The notes under the pieces are model-generated. The model worked only from the letters and a program-made list of their open reading frames with translations. It ran no database searches and had not been told where the DNA came from. This document shows positions 24,457 to 33,324 of a DNA stretch of 35,392 nucleotides, in pieces; the stretch's first letter is position 1, and each line of letters opens with the position of its first letter. The stretch is from Bacteriovoracaceae bacterium (lineage in GTDB: Bacteria > Bdellovibrionota > Bacteriovoracia > Bacteriovoracales > Bacteriovoracaceae): the NCBI GenBank assembly GCA_018675575.1, contig JABGXW010000098.1:1-35392 (forward strand). Direction: 5' to 3'. A program made the position numbers and the translations under genes.

Positions 24457-25239
24457 TCACTTTTTCATGCCGTGAAAGCTAGTAAATAAAACCTGATTTT
24501 TGATTTTAATAGTAATCTCAGTTAAGTTTCTCGTGAATATTAAACTTTTGTAGTCCTCAATATTTATTGTAGCATTATACAGTAAATTATTTAGCGTATT
24601 GAGAACAATAAGTGCCCCACTTGTTTCATTGAGAAATGCTAAATAATTAGAAGTTGCAAATACTATTTTACTATTTATAATCTTTGGATTTTGTATTAAG
24701 AGACCTAGATTTCTTTTGTTTGCTACGTCTTTTGAGCTAGGGTTGTTCAACATCTCAAGAGTTATAACTTTATCGCCTTCTTTAATAAATAAAGTGCTAT
24801 TGCTTTCTAGCTGGTAAATATTATCAAAAATATTAATATCATTCGAATATAGTATTTTTGTTCTTACATTTCCACTTCTGTTTAGATTGGCCTGCAATAT
24901 TTCAACCTGATCTTGATCTTTGTTTACAATGAGTGCATGATCAGTTTTTTTGGAATGAAAAACTTTTGTGATATTGGTAAACCTTGTCTTCTTTCCATAG
25001 ATGACATTTATTTTATTGGAAGTCTTTCCTTTAATAATTAAGATATTTTTAAAAGGAATGATTTGAAAACTAGACTCTTTTACTGTTGTGTACTTAACTG
25101 TTTTAAAAATATTTTTCAAGCATTTTTTTGAATAGGTAAGTTCGCTATCAACTTCTGATATGTTTGAAAAACAACTAGCTATATTGTCAGATGCCATAGA
25201 TAGATTAATAAATGATAATAAAAATAATATTCCTATCAT
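24457..25239 (-). CDS. Uncharacterised secreted protein
   Basis: A 260-aa protein with a signal peptide (MIGILFLLSFINLSMAS). The mature part has alternating short hydrophobic strands (FQIIPFKNILIIKGK, HALIVNKDQDQVEILQ, NYLAFLNETSGALIVL), suggestive of a beta-propeller-like or other beta-rich fold. I recognise no family. It follows the surface-repeat gene by 11 nt and is probably its operon partner. Convergent with mtaB with 53 bp between. Confidence 0.6.
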   Translation of the reverse strand: MIGILFLLSFINLSMASDNIASCFSNISEVDSELTYSKKCLKNIFKTVKYTTVKESSFQIIPFKNILIIKGKTSNKINVIYGKKTRFTNITKVFHSKKTDHALIVNKDQDQVEILQANLNRSGNVRTKILYSNDINIFDNIYQLESNSTLFIKEGDKVITLEMLNNPSSKDVANKRNLGLLIQNPKIINSKIVFATSNYLAFLNETSGALIVLNTLNNLLYNATINIEDYKSLIFTRNLTEITIKIKNQVLFTSFHGMKK

Positions 25240-25250
25240 ACAGGGCCCTT

Positions 25251-26900
25251 TTACTTATTGGCAGTAAGTGGGATTGTAACCAATCCTCCATTACTTCCTT
25301 CTAGAGTTAATATTGCATCAAAATTTGAACTTGATGGAGCACTTGAACCTAAGAAATCAATATCAATGTCACATGTATTAGTTTGGTCTAAATTAAATGA
25401 GGTGCAATCATCATTTGCTCCAATTTGAAATAACGAAGCATCTGACCCTGTTATTGAACTAGAGATTGCTGTTGAATTTAGGCCTGGGTTAATAATTGTT
25501 ATAGTTTGGGTTACATCAATAGCAGAGTATCCAAAAGCACCATTACCGGAATTTAGATCATAATATGGACCTACTACATTAAAGTTGATACTAACCTCAT
25601 TAGTATCAAAAGCATTGTCAATTATATTAAAGCTATCGCTTGAACTATTTCCTTGTGCTCCGGCGGTGTAGTCAATACATAAATCAGAGCTACAGCCAGC
25701 TGTATAACAAGATGATTTAGTGGAGCCACTTTCATTGAGTGTATAAGCGCCACAGTTCAAAGGAGGTACACCTCCATTTATCTCTATTGTGTGATTACTT
25801 AATGTATTTTGAGAAGAAGTATATACGGCAGATAAATCTGGGTAAACTGATGTTTGATTTGAACAAACGGAGAAAGATCCAAAGTCAGCTTTTAGATAGA
25901 GAGTTAAGTTTGAACTTGAGGCATTAATATTATTTGTTGTTATTTTTCCATTAGTAGCTATGAAAGTATTATTATTTAAATTAAAGCCACTCGTAATAGT
26001 ACATGAAGAATCATTAAAGGCTAATAATGTCAGACTTGAAGTATTATTAGATGTAGTTAAATTATTATGCGCATCAAAGATTTCTAAAACAGGTTGTATT
26101 TCAAAAGCTTTATCTATAGTTTCATTTGCCACCGGTTGAACTGTGAAGAGAGCTTGTGTTGGAACGTTATGATTTACATTTATACTGTTAGAACAAACAA
26201 ATGGAAATCCTGGAGCAGCTGCTTTTAAATAAATAGTTTCCATTTTTTCATGATTTACATTGGAAAATAACGCAGTCCCAAGAAAGGCTGCGGTATTTGA
26301 TGAATTGAAGTTTCCTGAACTTGGAGTTGAAGTACAGTCAGAAGAAGTCCAAGCGCTTAAAGAGATTGTATCAGTCGAAGATATAGCAATATTATTAAAA
26401 TTATCAACAATTGAAATAATTGGTTGTAATGCAAAATTTACACCGGCAGTTGTCGCGCTTGAAGGCTGCTGAGTTAAGATCAGTTGGCTGGCAAGACTAT
26501 GACTAACAATTATAGCATTAGAGCAAATGGAAGTGAGTCCAGGCGCCCCTGCCTTAAGATAAATAGATTCCATTTTTTCATGATTGGTTCCAGAAAAAGT
26601 AGCACTGCCTGAAGAAGACGCTTTGGGAGTTTGATTAAAAGTTCCACCAGAACTAGCGGTGCAACCAATATTAGTATGGGCCTCTAAAGAAATGGTATGA
26701 GCGCCGTCATCAACTAAATTATTATAGACATCTCTAATATTATAAGCGGGCTGAGTAGCAAAACTAGTTCCAGCAATTGCCGTAGAACTTGGTTGAGTCA
26801 ATATCGTAATTTTATTGGCAATATTATGATCAACAGCAATTGAGCTAGTGCAAATGGGTTGTAACCCCGATGCCGTCGCTTCTAGATAAATAGTTTCCAT
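25251..26900 (-). CDS. Repeat surface protein, 5'-truncated
   Basis: An open frame of 549 codons from the first ATG, but similarity starts earlier (to about 26980) and the frame closes at a TAA at 27000-27002 with no start codon. The gene has lost its 5' end, including any signal sequence. It holds three Ig-like repeats of 109-110 residues, marked by KMETIYLKA starts, LTQQPSSATTAGVNFALQP and a ...ISL.A..SSDCT strand. Then comes a Cys-containing segment (LNCGAYTLNESGSTKSSC...) and a choice-of-anchor-D-like domain (TQTITIINPGLNSTAIS...NTCDIDIDF). Intact relatives would be long exported adhesin-like proteins. No SD precedes the ATG, and the truncated product should stay unexported, so it is probably non-functional. 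Confidence 0.75.
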   Translation of the reverse strand: METIYLEATASGLQPICTSSIAVDHNIANKITILTQPSSTAIAGTSFATQPAYNIRDVYNNLVDDGAHTISLEAHTNIGCTASSGGTFNQTPKASSSGSATFSGTNHEKMESIYLKAGAPGLTSICSNAIIVSHSLASQLILTQQPSSATTAGVNFALQPIISIVDNFNNIAISSTDTISLSAWTSSDCTSTPSSGNFNSSNTAAFLGTALFSNVNHEKMETIYLKAAAPGFPFVCSNSINVNHNVPTQALFTVQPVANETIDKAFEIQPVLEIFDAHNNLTTSNNTSSLTLLAFNDSSCTITSGFNLNNNTFIATNGKITTNNINASSSNLTLYLKADFGSFSVCSNQTSVYPDLSAVYTSSQNTLSNHTIEINGGVPPLNCGAYTLNESGSTKSSCYTAGCSSDLCIDYTAGAQGNSSSDSFNIIDNAFDTNEVSINFNVVGPYYDLNSGNGAFGYSAIDVTQTITIINPGLNSTAISSSITGSDASLFQIGANDDCTSFNLDQTNTCDIDIDFLGSSAPSSSNFDAILTLEGSNGGLVTIPLTANK

Positions 26901-26982
26901 CTTTTGATGATCAACATTTGAAAAAGTTAAAGTTCCTGAGCTGGTTGCAGCGGGGGTTGAGTTAAATGTACCTGATGAGCTA

Positions 26983-27216
26983 TCGAGATCTCGGGCATAT
27001 TATGGTGCTATAATGAATTCTCTAGAATCATCTTCAAACTTTACTGGTGGAAAAATACAATCTGAGTCAAATTCACACAGTCGAATTGTTGATGCAGACT
27101 ATGCTGCTATTGCCAGTAAATCAGCTAGTGCCAAGATTGTTGAGTCTGCTAATATTGGGACTTTGAAGCGACAAATAACAATCCCACCAAAACTTAATCA
27201 GCTGCTTGATAGCTAA
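26983..27216 (+). pseudogene. Flagellin C-terminal fragment
   Basis: The plus-strand frame reads RSRAYYGAIMNSLESSSNF, matching the flagellin RAxLGAxQNRLES helix. SRIVDADYAAIASKSASAKI follows, matching the SRIxDADxAxExxxxxxxxIL block, then TLKRQITIPPKLNQLLDS, matching the LAQANxxPQxxLxLL end. It stops with a normal TAG. Nothing upstream in this strand continues flagellin, so only the last ~75 codons remain. Several core residues differ from consensus, as in a decaying gene. Recognition is by eye, so moderately sure. Confidence 0.62.
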
Positions 27217-27263
27217 TATATAAACGTGAAGATTTTTCGAGTATTCTATTTGATACATAAACT

Positions 27264-27992
27264 ATGATATTATACAAACGTATGAAAATAGTAATAAGTA
27301 CTTTAATATTTTTTATTTTTACAACAAGACTCATTGCAGCTCCACTTCCTAACAAATTGAGATTACAAATTGATATTGGCTATGAAATCTTTGATTATAA
27401 CGATGAGTATCAATTTCAGCCATATTTAAATCAAGAAATCAAAAGTAAAAATATAACCTATAGAGCACAGGGGACCTACTTTTTATGGGCCCCGTATCTT
27501 TATTTGGAAGGTGCTGGTGAATATTCAAGCTCTCAAGCTGTTAGTGGAAATGAGGGGTTTTATAAATATGAAGTACACGCTAGGGTGGGGCTTTTTATTC
27601 CAGGAGATTATTATTGGTTTAAATTAGTAAGTGAAAATTATTTCACCTCTTTAATTTCTACTGAGAACACATATGGATATAAAAACGTTGAAAACTGGGT
27701 GGTTTACCCAATGTTTGGACTTAACTCCCACGCCCTGGACTCGGCAATAAATTTCGCAATTTATTATAAATATCCTATATTCAAATCTTCCCATCAAACA
27801 GATGAAACATTAATTGGATTAGAGGTTAGAGTTCCTCTTGGTTCGGATTTTAAATATCCTCTTTATGCATATCAAAAAGCACTTTTTTTCAGATTAGAAT
27901 ACAGAGATTATCAATTTGAATATCTTATCTCTGGTAGAAGTTTAGTTATAAAAAATAAATCGATGCTTTTGTCGATAGGCTATAACTTCTAA
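27264..27992 (+). CDS. Probable outer-membrane barrel-like exported protein
   Basis: A 242-aa protein with a signal peptide (MKIVISTLIFFIFTTRLIAAP). The mature chain is rich in Tyr/Phe in alternating strands (FYKYEVHARVGLFIPGDYYW, LFFRLEYRDYQFEYLISG) and ends in SIGYNF, a C-terminal aromatic as in BAM-assembled outer-membrane proteins. The start is ATG 27264 or, more in line with the signal peptide, ATG 27282; neither has a good SD. It lies 55 nt before the response regulator gene, possibly in one unit. No named family recognised. Confidence 0.6.
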   Translation: MILYKRMKIVISTLIFFIFTTRLIAAPLPNKLRLQIDIGYEIFDYNDEYQFQPYLNQEIKSKNITYRAQGTYFLWAPYLYLEGAGEYSSSQAVSGNEGFYKYEVHARVGLFIPGDYYWFKLVSENYFTSLISTENTYGYKNVENWVVYPMFGLNSHALDSAINFAIYYKYPIFKSSHQTDETLIGLEVRVPLGSDFKYPLYAYQKALFFRLEYRDYQFEYLISGRSLVIKNKSMLLSIGYNF

Positions 27993-28047
27993 CCTAAAAA
28001 CTGATAAATGAAAATGTAGATTTATAAGATAAACTAAGAGAGATTAA

Positions 28048-28737
28048 TTGAATAAACTATTTAAAATACTACTTATTGATGATGACCCTTTGGTTTTTAC
28101 TTTGATAGAAAGAATAATATTGGATGATATGTCCTTGGATTATGTTGCCAATTCCCGTCAGATGAATAAGATGATAACCAAAAAGAATTATGATCTGTTC
28201 ATCATTGATATAAAGCTTCAAGAGGAAAATGGATTAGAACTTATTCAATTACTTAAAAGTGACAATAAATTATCATCTATTAAAGTTTTTGTATTAACAG
28301 CAGATAAATCATCTGTATTGGAAGTATCTGGACAAAACCTTGATGTAGATGAATATATTTTTAAACCATTTAAACCTATTGTTTTGCAATCTAGAATACA
28401 AAAATATCAAAGACTCAAAAACAAAAAAAATAACTCTAGACTTGGTATAGGTATTTTGGAAATTGATAAATCTACCATGAAAGTTTTTATTAAAGAGAAA
28501 GATCGAAATACTGAAACTCAGCTGACTAGTATAGAGTATAAAATTCTAATATGTTTAATAGATAATTTAGGAGAAATAGTATCTAGGAAAAAGTTTTCCG
28601 AAGTAACCGGGAAACCTAAGTTCTCTGAAGCGAATAGAGCATTAGATATGAGGGTCTCTTCGCTGAGAAAAAAACTTGGAAAAGCTTCAAACTGCATCAA
28701 ATCGGTAAGGTCAATTGGATATAAACTAGAAATTTAA
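28048..28737 (+). CDS. OmpR/PhoB-type response regulator, orphan
   Basis: A 229-aa two-domain regulator. The receiver (1-120) has the acidic pocket IDDDP, phospho-acceptor Asp54 (LFIIDIKL), VLTAD and the Lys in YIFKPFKP. The C-terminal winged helix (about 130-229) shows TSIEYKILICLIDNLGEIVSR and ends SVRSIGYKLEI, the usual recognition-helix and hairpin pattern. No histidine kinase gene is adjacent. TTG start with AGAGAG about five nt upstream. Confidence 0.88.
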   Translation: MNKLFKILLIDDDPLVFTLIERIILDDMSLDYVANSRQMNKMITKKNYDLFIIDIKLQEENGLELIQLLKSDNKLSSIKVFVLTADKSSVLEVSGQNLDVDEYIFKPFKPIVLQSRIQKYQRLKNKKNNSRLGIGILEIDKSTMKVFIKEKDRNTETQLTSIEYKILICLIDNLGEIVSRKKFSEVTGKPKFSEANRALDMRVSSLRKKLGKASNCIKSVRSIGYKLEI

Positions 28738-28778
28738 AGTCTCTAAAATTACTAAATAATAGCATTCCTCTTCTGTTT

Positions 28779-30053
28779 TTACAGAAAGTACTCCTTAACA
28801 AACTTGATCTCTGATCTCTCTGGTCCATAGGCTAGGATTCCTACAGGAATTCCAACAAATTCTTCGATGGTTTTAATATAGCTTTGAAGAGCTGGCGTTA
28901 GTTCATCAGATTTAAAGTCATCATGAAAGGTCTCAACATCTTTTAAGATAGGATTAACTTTAGAAAGATCGATTCCAGGATAGGCACAATCAATTGTTTG
29001 CCCTCCATATTCATATCCTGTACAGATCTTAATATTTTCAACACCCGCTAAGACATCAATCTTTGTCAGCGCAATTGAGGTGATATTTGAAGCTTTGACT
29101 GTATATTTTAAAAGTGGGAGGTCAAGCCATCCACATCGTCTTTTTCTTCCTGTCGTGGCACCAAACTCACCTCCTTTATTTTGTATAAATTCACCTTTTG
29201 CATCAAAAAGTTCAGTGGGAAAAGGTCCTTCTCCAACTCTTGTGGTGTAGGCCTTGGTGATTCCCAGAACTTCTTCAAGATTTTTACCTGGGATTCCTGC
29301 TCCTGTGTAAACACCACCACTACTTGTGCTAGATGAAGTTACAAAAGGATAAGATCCATAATCTATATCGAGAAGAACTCCCTGAGCTCCTTCATAAAGA
29401 ATCTTTTTATTGTTTTGAATACATTCATCTAAAAAAGAAAATGTATCTGTGATAAATGGAGCTACTTTTTTACCAAGTTCAAAAAGTCTATCAGTTTCTT
29501 CTTGAATAGAAGGAAATTCAATATTATAAAGATATTTAAAAAGAATCTTTTTTTCTTGCATGTTGGCTTCAAGTTTTGATTTTAAAATATCTTTATCAAG
29601 TAGGTCTTTTAACTTGAGACCAATTCTTGAAATTTTGTCTTCATAAGCAGGGCCAATTCCTCTTCCTGTTGTCCCGATTTTAATGGGACCTTTATTTTCT
29701 CTCTGTCCATCAATTAAACGATTATAAATTGTGATGATGGAACAATTGGATGAAATTTTTAATTTTTCAGGAGTGACTGCACATCCCGAAGCGAGTACTG
29801 TTTGAAGCTCTTTTTCAAATGCTTCAGGGTCAAAAACAACCCCATGTCCCACCACAGAGGTACAATGGTCATGTAAAATTCCGGACGGGATGAGGTGCAG
29901 GACAATTTTTTTGTCACCAACTATAATGGTGTGTCCAGCATTGTTACCACCTTGAAAACGGACGACAATATCACATTTTTGTCCTAGAAGATCTGTAATT
30001 TTTCCTTTTCCTTCATCTCCCCATTGGGAGCCAACGATTGCTAGTGATTGCAT
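28779..30053 (-). CDS. purA: Adenylosuccinate synthetase
   Basis: Makes adenylosuccinate from IMP, aspartate and GTP, the first step to AMP. 424 aa, normal length. The N-terminal GSQWGDEGKGKITDLL holds the catalytic Asp and GTP loop, with GGNNAGHTI next, TTGRGIGPAYEDK and YEGAQGVLLDIDYGSYPFVT in the middle, and TGRKRRCGWLDLPLLKY later. Its ATG overlaps the serA stop (TAATG), with AAGG five nt before it, so translation is coupled to serA. Confidence 0.97.
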   Translation of the reverse strand: MQSLAIVGSQWGDEGKGKITDLLGQKCDIVVRFQGGNNAGHTIIVGDKKIVLHLIPSGILHDHCTSVVGHGVVFDPEAFEKELQTVLASGCAVTPEKLKISSNCSIITIYNRLIDGQRENKGPIKIGTTGRGIGPAYEDKISRIGLKLKDLLDKDILKSKLEANMQEKKILFKYLYNIEFPSIQEETDRLFELGKKVAPFITDTFSFLDECIQNNKKILYEGAQGVLLDIDYGSYPFVTSSSTSSGGVYTGAGIPGKNLEEVLGITKAYTTRVGEGPFPTELFDAKGEFIQNKGGEFGATTGRKRRCGWLDLPLLKYTVKASNITSIALTKIDVLAGVENIKICTGYEYGGQTIDCAYPGIDLSKVNPILKDVETFHDDFKSDELTPALQSYIKTIEEFVGIPVGILAYGPERSEIKFVKEYFL

Positions 30054-31000
30054 TAGGCCTTTACCTCGTTTAAAAGATTTTGATTGATAAAAAATTCTTT
30101 TAGTTGATTCACAACCATTTCTCCTACTCGTACCTGAGCTTCTTCTGTAGAAGCCCCAAGGTGAGGAGTTAATACTAAATTATCTAAGCTTCTTAATTTT
30201 GAATCTTGGGGAAGGGGCTCTGTTGCAAAGACATCAAATCCAGCTGCTTTAATTTTTCCCGCTTTTAAAATGTTATAAAGAGCGTCTTCGTCAACAATTC
30301 CACCTCGACTGGCATTTATTAAAATGGAGTCGGGCTTCATATGTGAAAGATACTTTTTTCCTACCATACCTTTGGTGGCATCCATGAGAGGAGTGTGCAG
30401 AGTGATGATATCGCATTTCTTGAAAACATCACCAACTTCATTGGCCTTTTTTGCGTAAGAAAGTTCACTTGATTCAATAAAAGGATCAGCAAAAAGAACT
30501 TCGACATCAAAGCCAGCAAGTCTTTTGGCAACGATTTGACCGATTCTACCAAATCCTACAATTCCAACCCTTTTGCATGAGAGTTCATTTCCAAGGTACT
30601 TTGATTTATCCCAGCCTCCATTAGTCATGTTTTTATGTGCGTATGCAGTTTTTCTAAGAACGGTCATCATGAGTGCAATAGCATGTTCAGCCGCAGAATT
30701 ATTATTAGCACCAGGAGTATTTGAAACTTTAACCCCTTTTTGTTCACATGAGACTTTATCTATATTGTCAGTTCCCTCTCCTGCACGAATTACGTATTCT
30801 AAATTCGGAGCTTTTTCGAGAAGATCGGCCGTAATGGTAGTAGCGGAGCGAATAACTAGGCCATTAACTCTAGGCAAAAGTCCAGCCAATGTATCTTGAG
30901 ATATTTTTGATTCTGGATAAACTTCAAATTCATTTGTGCCTTTTAAATAATTGAAAAGTTTATTATCAAAACCGTCTGATACAACGATAAATGGTTTCAT
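30053..31000 (-). CDS. serA: D-3-phosphoglycerate dehydrogenase, short form
   Basis: Oxidises 3-phosphoglycerate to 3-phosphohydroxypyruvate, the first step of serine synthesis. The Rossmann motif is VGIVGFGRIGQIVAKRL; catalytic residues sit in NASRGGIVDEDAL (Arg), the following Glu segment, and TPHLGASTEEAQ (His); substrate loop IRAGEGTDNID. At 315 aa it lacks the ACT and intervening domains of the E. coli type, so feedback by serine at an ACT site is not expected. I choose the ATG at 31000 because GGAG is seven nt before it; an in-frame ATG at 31018 has none. A related 2-hydroxyacid dehydrogenase role is possible. Confidence 0.9.
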   Translation of the reverse strand: MKPFIVVSDGFDNKLFNYLKGTNEFEVYPESKISQDTLAGLLPRVNGLVIRSATTITADLLEKAPNLEYVIRAGEGTDNIDKVSCEQKGVKVSNTPGANNNSAAEHAIALMMTVLRKTAYAHKNMTNGGWDKSKYLGNELSCKRVGIVGFGRIGQIVAKRLAGFDVEVLFADPFIESSELSYAKKANEVGDVFKKCDIITLHTPLMDATKGMVGKKYLSHMKPDSILINASRGGIVDEDALYNILKAGKIKAAGFDVFATEPLPQDSKLRSLDNLVLTPHLGASTEEAQVRVGEMVVNQLKEFFINQNLLNEVKA

Positions 31001-31133
31001 TTGTGTACTCCAAGTCATTTTTTAAGACTAGCAAACTATATTATTTAACGAGGCCTATGTGAACCTGTTTTCAATAATTGTCTTGGCCTACGCAAGGAGC
31101 CAGAAGAACATTAAGTAGTTTGCACTAATGAAA

Positions 31134-31158
31134 AAGGACGGCCTTAGAAGCCGTCCTT
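31134..31158 (-). terminator. Strong Rho-independent terminator
   Basis: AAGGACGGC and GCCGTCCTT (nine perfect pairs) flank a seven-nt loop. On the minus strand the stem is followed by TTTTTC. It ends the unit containing the 114-aa gene and separates it from serA-purA. Confidence 0.9.
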
Positions 31159-31194
31159 ACTCTTATAGTAATAATGTTTACTAGGTGAGCCTTC

Positions 31195-31539
31195 TTAGGC
31201 AATAGCTCTGAGCTCCAAATTCATGGAAAGACATTTCAAGGTTTCTTGAAATTCAGAAAGTACAGGCAAATTTCCAAAATGGGTATTCTCATGAACATTT
31301 TGGGAGATGAAGTCTAACATCTCGATAGGTGTCGATTGTTCCTGGTCTTTTTGGAATGCTCTCCAATTAGACGTCCCGTGTTTTCTAAAATATTCCAATA
31401 AATTTTTAATCATTTCTTGCCTGCTTTTCACTCCAATGGCCACAACATCACCGCGAGTGTTTAACTCTAAGTACCAAATTTTGTACTGTGATTTTTTTGA
31501 AGGGTGTTTGGAAGTGTCTACTGCGATTGCCATGTACAT
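31195..31539 (-). CDS. Uncharacterised small protein behind an SD hairpin
   Basis: A 114-aa soluble protein without signal peptide or membrane segment. The N-terminal half looks like a small beta-sheet (MAIAVDTS...QYKIWYLELNTRGDVVAIGVK) followed by helices (SRQEMIKNLLEYFRKHG). I recognise no family. A perfect AGGAGG lies five nt before the ATG, so it can be made at high level, but that site can be folded into a hairpin. It has its own strong terminator. Confidence 0.65.
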   Translation of the reverse strand: MYMAIAVDTSKHPSKKSQYKIWYLELNTRGDVVAIGVKSRQEMIKNLLEYFRKHGTSNWRAFQKDQEQSTPIEMLDFISQNVHENTHFGNLPVLSEFQETLKCLSMNLELRAIA

Positions 31540-31802
31540 AAATGCCTCCTAGTTATGTGTGTGCATACAGAGGAGGTTGCTCGACTTATTTCTCTCATCC
31601 TGACGAAATAATGAGGCCTATAATCCTCTGCTTATTTTATATTAAGTGTTGAGAGGTGATCTGACACGGTCTTTCGTCTAACAACTTTTTACTGCAGAGA
31701 AAGAGAATGTCTGATAATGGCGATTAAAAGATCTTTTTTTTATGAATGTCGCAACTCGCGATGCTATCTGATACCAGGTGTTCAGAGGGGATTCGAAATT
31801 AA
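31540..31802. other. Non-coding stretch upstream of the 114-aa gene
   Basis: 263 bp without a gene. Besides the SD hairpin it holds a TTATTTC/GAAATAA inverted repeat (31586-31592 and 31605-31611) and, near 31725-31740, AAAAGATCTTTT followed by more Ts. I see no clear terminator for the receiver gene that ends at 31803. Confidence 0.4.
31545..31576 (-). promoter_or_regulatory. SD-sequestering hairpin in the leader of the 114-aa gene
   Basis: On the minus strand CCTCCT (31571-31576) can pair perfectly with the SD AGGAGG (31545-31550). The 20-nt loop between holds a nested TATG/CATA pair around CACACA. Folding would hide the ribosome site, as in RNA thermometers or protein-controlled leaders. 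Confidence 0.5.
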
Positions 31803-32612
31803 TTACTTATCTTTCTTATCAGTAATATTTTTATCAATACTGTCGCTAAAAGAAGTTTCTTCTTTCGCTTTTCCACTAATAATATAATTAGATTTTCTAA
31901 GTCTAATTGAAAGTGTTCTCATCAAAGCTTGAAACCATTTTGGTTGTCCATCCACCGCATGAACAAATTTCTTATAAGGTATGACTAAAACTTCACTATC
32001 TTCCAAGGAAGTCACTGTTGCCGAGCGGGGTTTGTTATCGAGGAAACTCATTTCTCCAATTAGTTCACCTTCATTAATTCTCCCTACGAATTTGTCATCA
32101 TTATCTGATTTGATAGTTGTAATGAAAGAACCTTTAAGCACCCAGTACATTTCATTACTGGCAGTCCCTTCTTCAATGATACAAATTCCTTTCTTTATCT
32201 CCTTCGTATTTTCTTTAATAATATTTCTACCATCAAGAATTGCCAATTTAACCTTTAACTCATCAAACTCAAGAGGTTTAGATAAATACGAAACTTTTTC
32301 AAGATCTTTAAAGGTAAGATTAAAATGTTCTTCATCTTCACCAAACATAATAATTGGAAGAAGATTTGTTAATTTTTTTAATTTTTCTTTGTGTCTGATA
32401 TTGTGAATGAATGAAGTGGAATCAAATCCATCCATACCCATGTCTATAATGACAAACTGAAAAATTTCCCCCACAACTTTTAACCTGGCCTCACTGTCAT
32501 TAGACGCTAGAACAAACCGATGGTTATTTCTTTCCAGATCTGCCTTTACTGTATTTTTTAAATGTTCATCTCTAGTTACAAAGAGAACTGTTGTTCTATT
32601 TTTGTCGGCCAT
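31803..32612 (-). CDS. Receiver-like domain fused to a cyclic-nucleotide-binding domain
   Basis: A 269-aa cytosolic protein. Residues about 1-120 form a CheY-like receiver with the acceptor Asp in FVIIDMGMD and the late Lys in YLSKPLEF, but the first acidic pair is reduced (FVTRDEHL). Residues about 130-245 are a cNMP-binding domain with CIIEEGTASNEMYWVLKG and the phosphate-binding cassette GELIGEMSFLDNKPRSATV, with Glu and Arg intact, so cAMP or cGMP binding is possible. There is no DNA-binding or enzymatic domain, only a charged tail. I start at ATG 32612, close to the first receiver strand; a TTG lies at 32642. It probably links second-messenger and phospho-signals through protein contacts. 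Confidence 0.82.
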   Translation of the reverse strand: MADKNRTTVLFVTRDEHLKNTVKADLERNNHRFVLASNDSEARLKVVGEIFQFVIIDMGMDGFDSTSFIHNIRHKEKLKKLTNLLPIIMFGEDEEHFNLTFKDLEKVSYLSKPLEFDELKVKLAILDGRNIIKENTKEIKKGICIIEEGTASNEMYWVLKGSFITTIKSDNDDKFVGRINEGELIGEMSFLDNKPRSATVTSLEDSEVLVIPYKKFVHAVDGQPKWFQALMRTLSIRLRKSNYIISGKAKEETSFSDSIDKNITDKKDK

Positions 32613-32691
32613 AATGTTACATATCGAAATCTTTATGACCAAACTTTAATAAGTATTTGAACATTAAAGGAGATGGATATTACATATGATA

Positions 32692-32717
32692 TAAGTGTCT
32701 TAAAAATAAGACACTTA
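32692..32717 (-). terminator. Perfect 11-bp hairpin after the dCMP deaminase gene
   Basis: TAAGTGTCTTA and TAAGACACTTA flank four bases. It lies eight nt after the deaminase stop on the minus strand. The T-run afterwards is poor, so it may act by pausing or protect the mRNA 3' end. Confidence 0.65.
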
Positions 32718-32725
32718 ATAAAGAG

Positions 32726-33265
32726 TTAGGTATCGGTGATGAGGTGAGTTAAATGTTGATTAAGTCTTTCTAGATGTGATTCATCCATTTTGACGGTTCT
32801 ATATTTTATTCCTGCTAATTTAAATATTTTCTTAGCAATTTTATTAGTCTCAAGATCTCTGTGTTTATCAGATAGATAAATCACTTCGTTAATCTTTTTA
32901 CTGGCGATGAGTTTAGCACATTCATTGCAAGGAAAGAGAGTTACATAGGCCTTGCAATCTTCAAGGCTTATATTGGTATGAAGAATGGCATTCGTTTCTG
33001 CATGGACAACATAAGCGTACTTTTGATGTTCTAATGGAACTGTTTTAATTTTTCCCCAAGGGAGTTGACCTTCATCTATCCCGGCGACCATTCCGTTATA
33101 TCCCATAGTCACTTGATGATTATTTTTATCAACGATGACACATCCAACTTTTGTACTTGGATCTTTTGATTTAAAAGAAGCAATCATGGCCTGGAGCAAA
33201 AAATATTCATCCCAATTGAAATTGGATTCTACTTTAAAATAATTTTCTTTATAGTCATTAGTCAT
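32726..33265 (-). CDS. dCMP deaminase (deoxycytidylate deaminase)
   Basis: A 179-aa zinc-dependent deaminase converting dCMP to dUMP for thymidylate synthesis. The zinc site is complete: VHAETNAI (His and catalytic Glu) and [12 protein letters not shown] (Cys pair). [23 protein letters not shown] is the typical N-terminal block of dCMP/ComEB-type deaminases. The SD is weak. Its start lies 20 nt downstream of the hppA terminator hairpin, so transcription is either readthrough or from a promoter inside the hppA end. Confidence 0.9.
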   Translation of the reverse strand: MTNDYKENYFKVESNFNWDEYFLLQAMIASFKSKDPSTKVGCVIVDKNNHQVTMGYNGMVAGIDEGQLPWGKIKTVPLEHQKYAYVVHAETNAILHTNISLEDCKAYVTLFPCNECAKLIASKKINEVIYLSDKHRDLETNKIAKKIFKLAGIKYRTVKMDESHLERLNQHLTHLITDT

Positions 33266-33285
33266 AGAATTACAGGTAAAATAAA

Positions 33286-33303
33286 GCCCTCTATTCAGAG
33301 GGC
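33286..33303 (-). terminator. Rho-independent terminator after hppA
   Basis: GCCCTCT and AGAGGGC (seven pairs, four-nt loop), followed on the minus strand by TTTATTTTA. It sits between the hppA stop and the dCMP deaminase start. Confidence 0.85.
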
Positions 33304-33324
33304 GTTCATTATTATTTTAAAATA

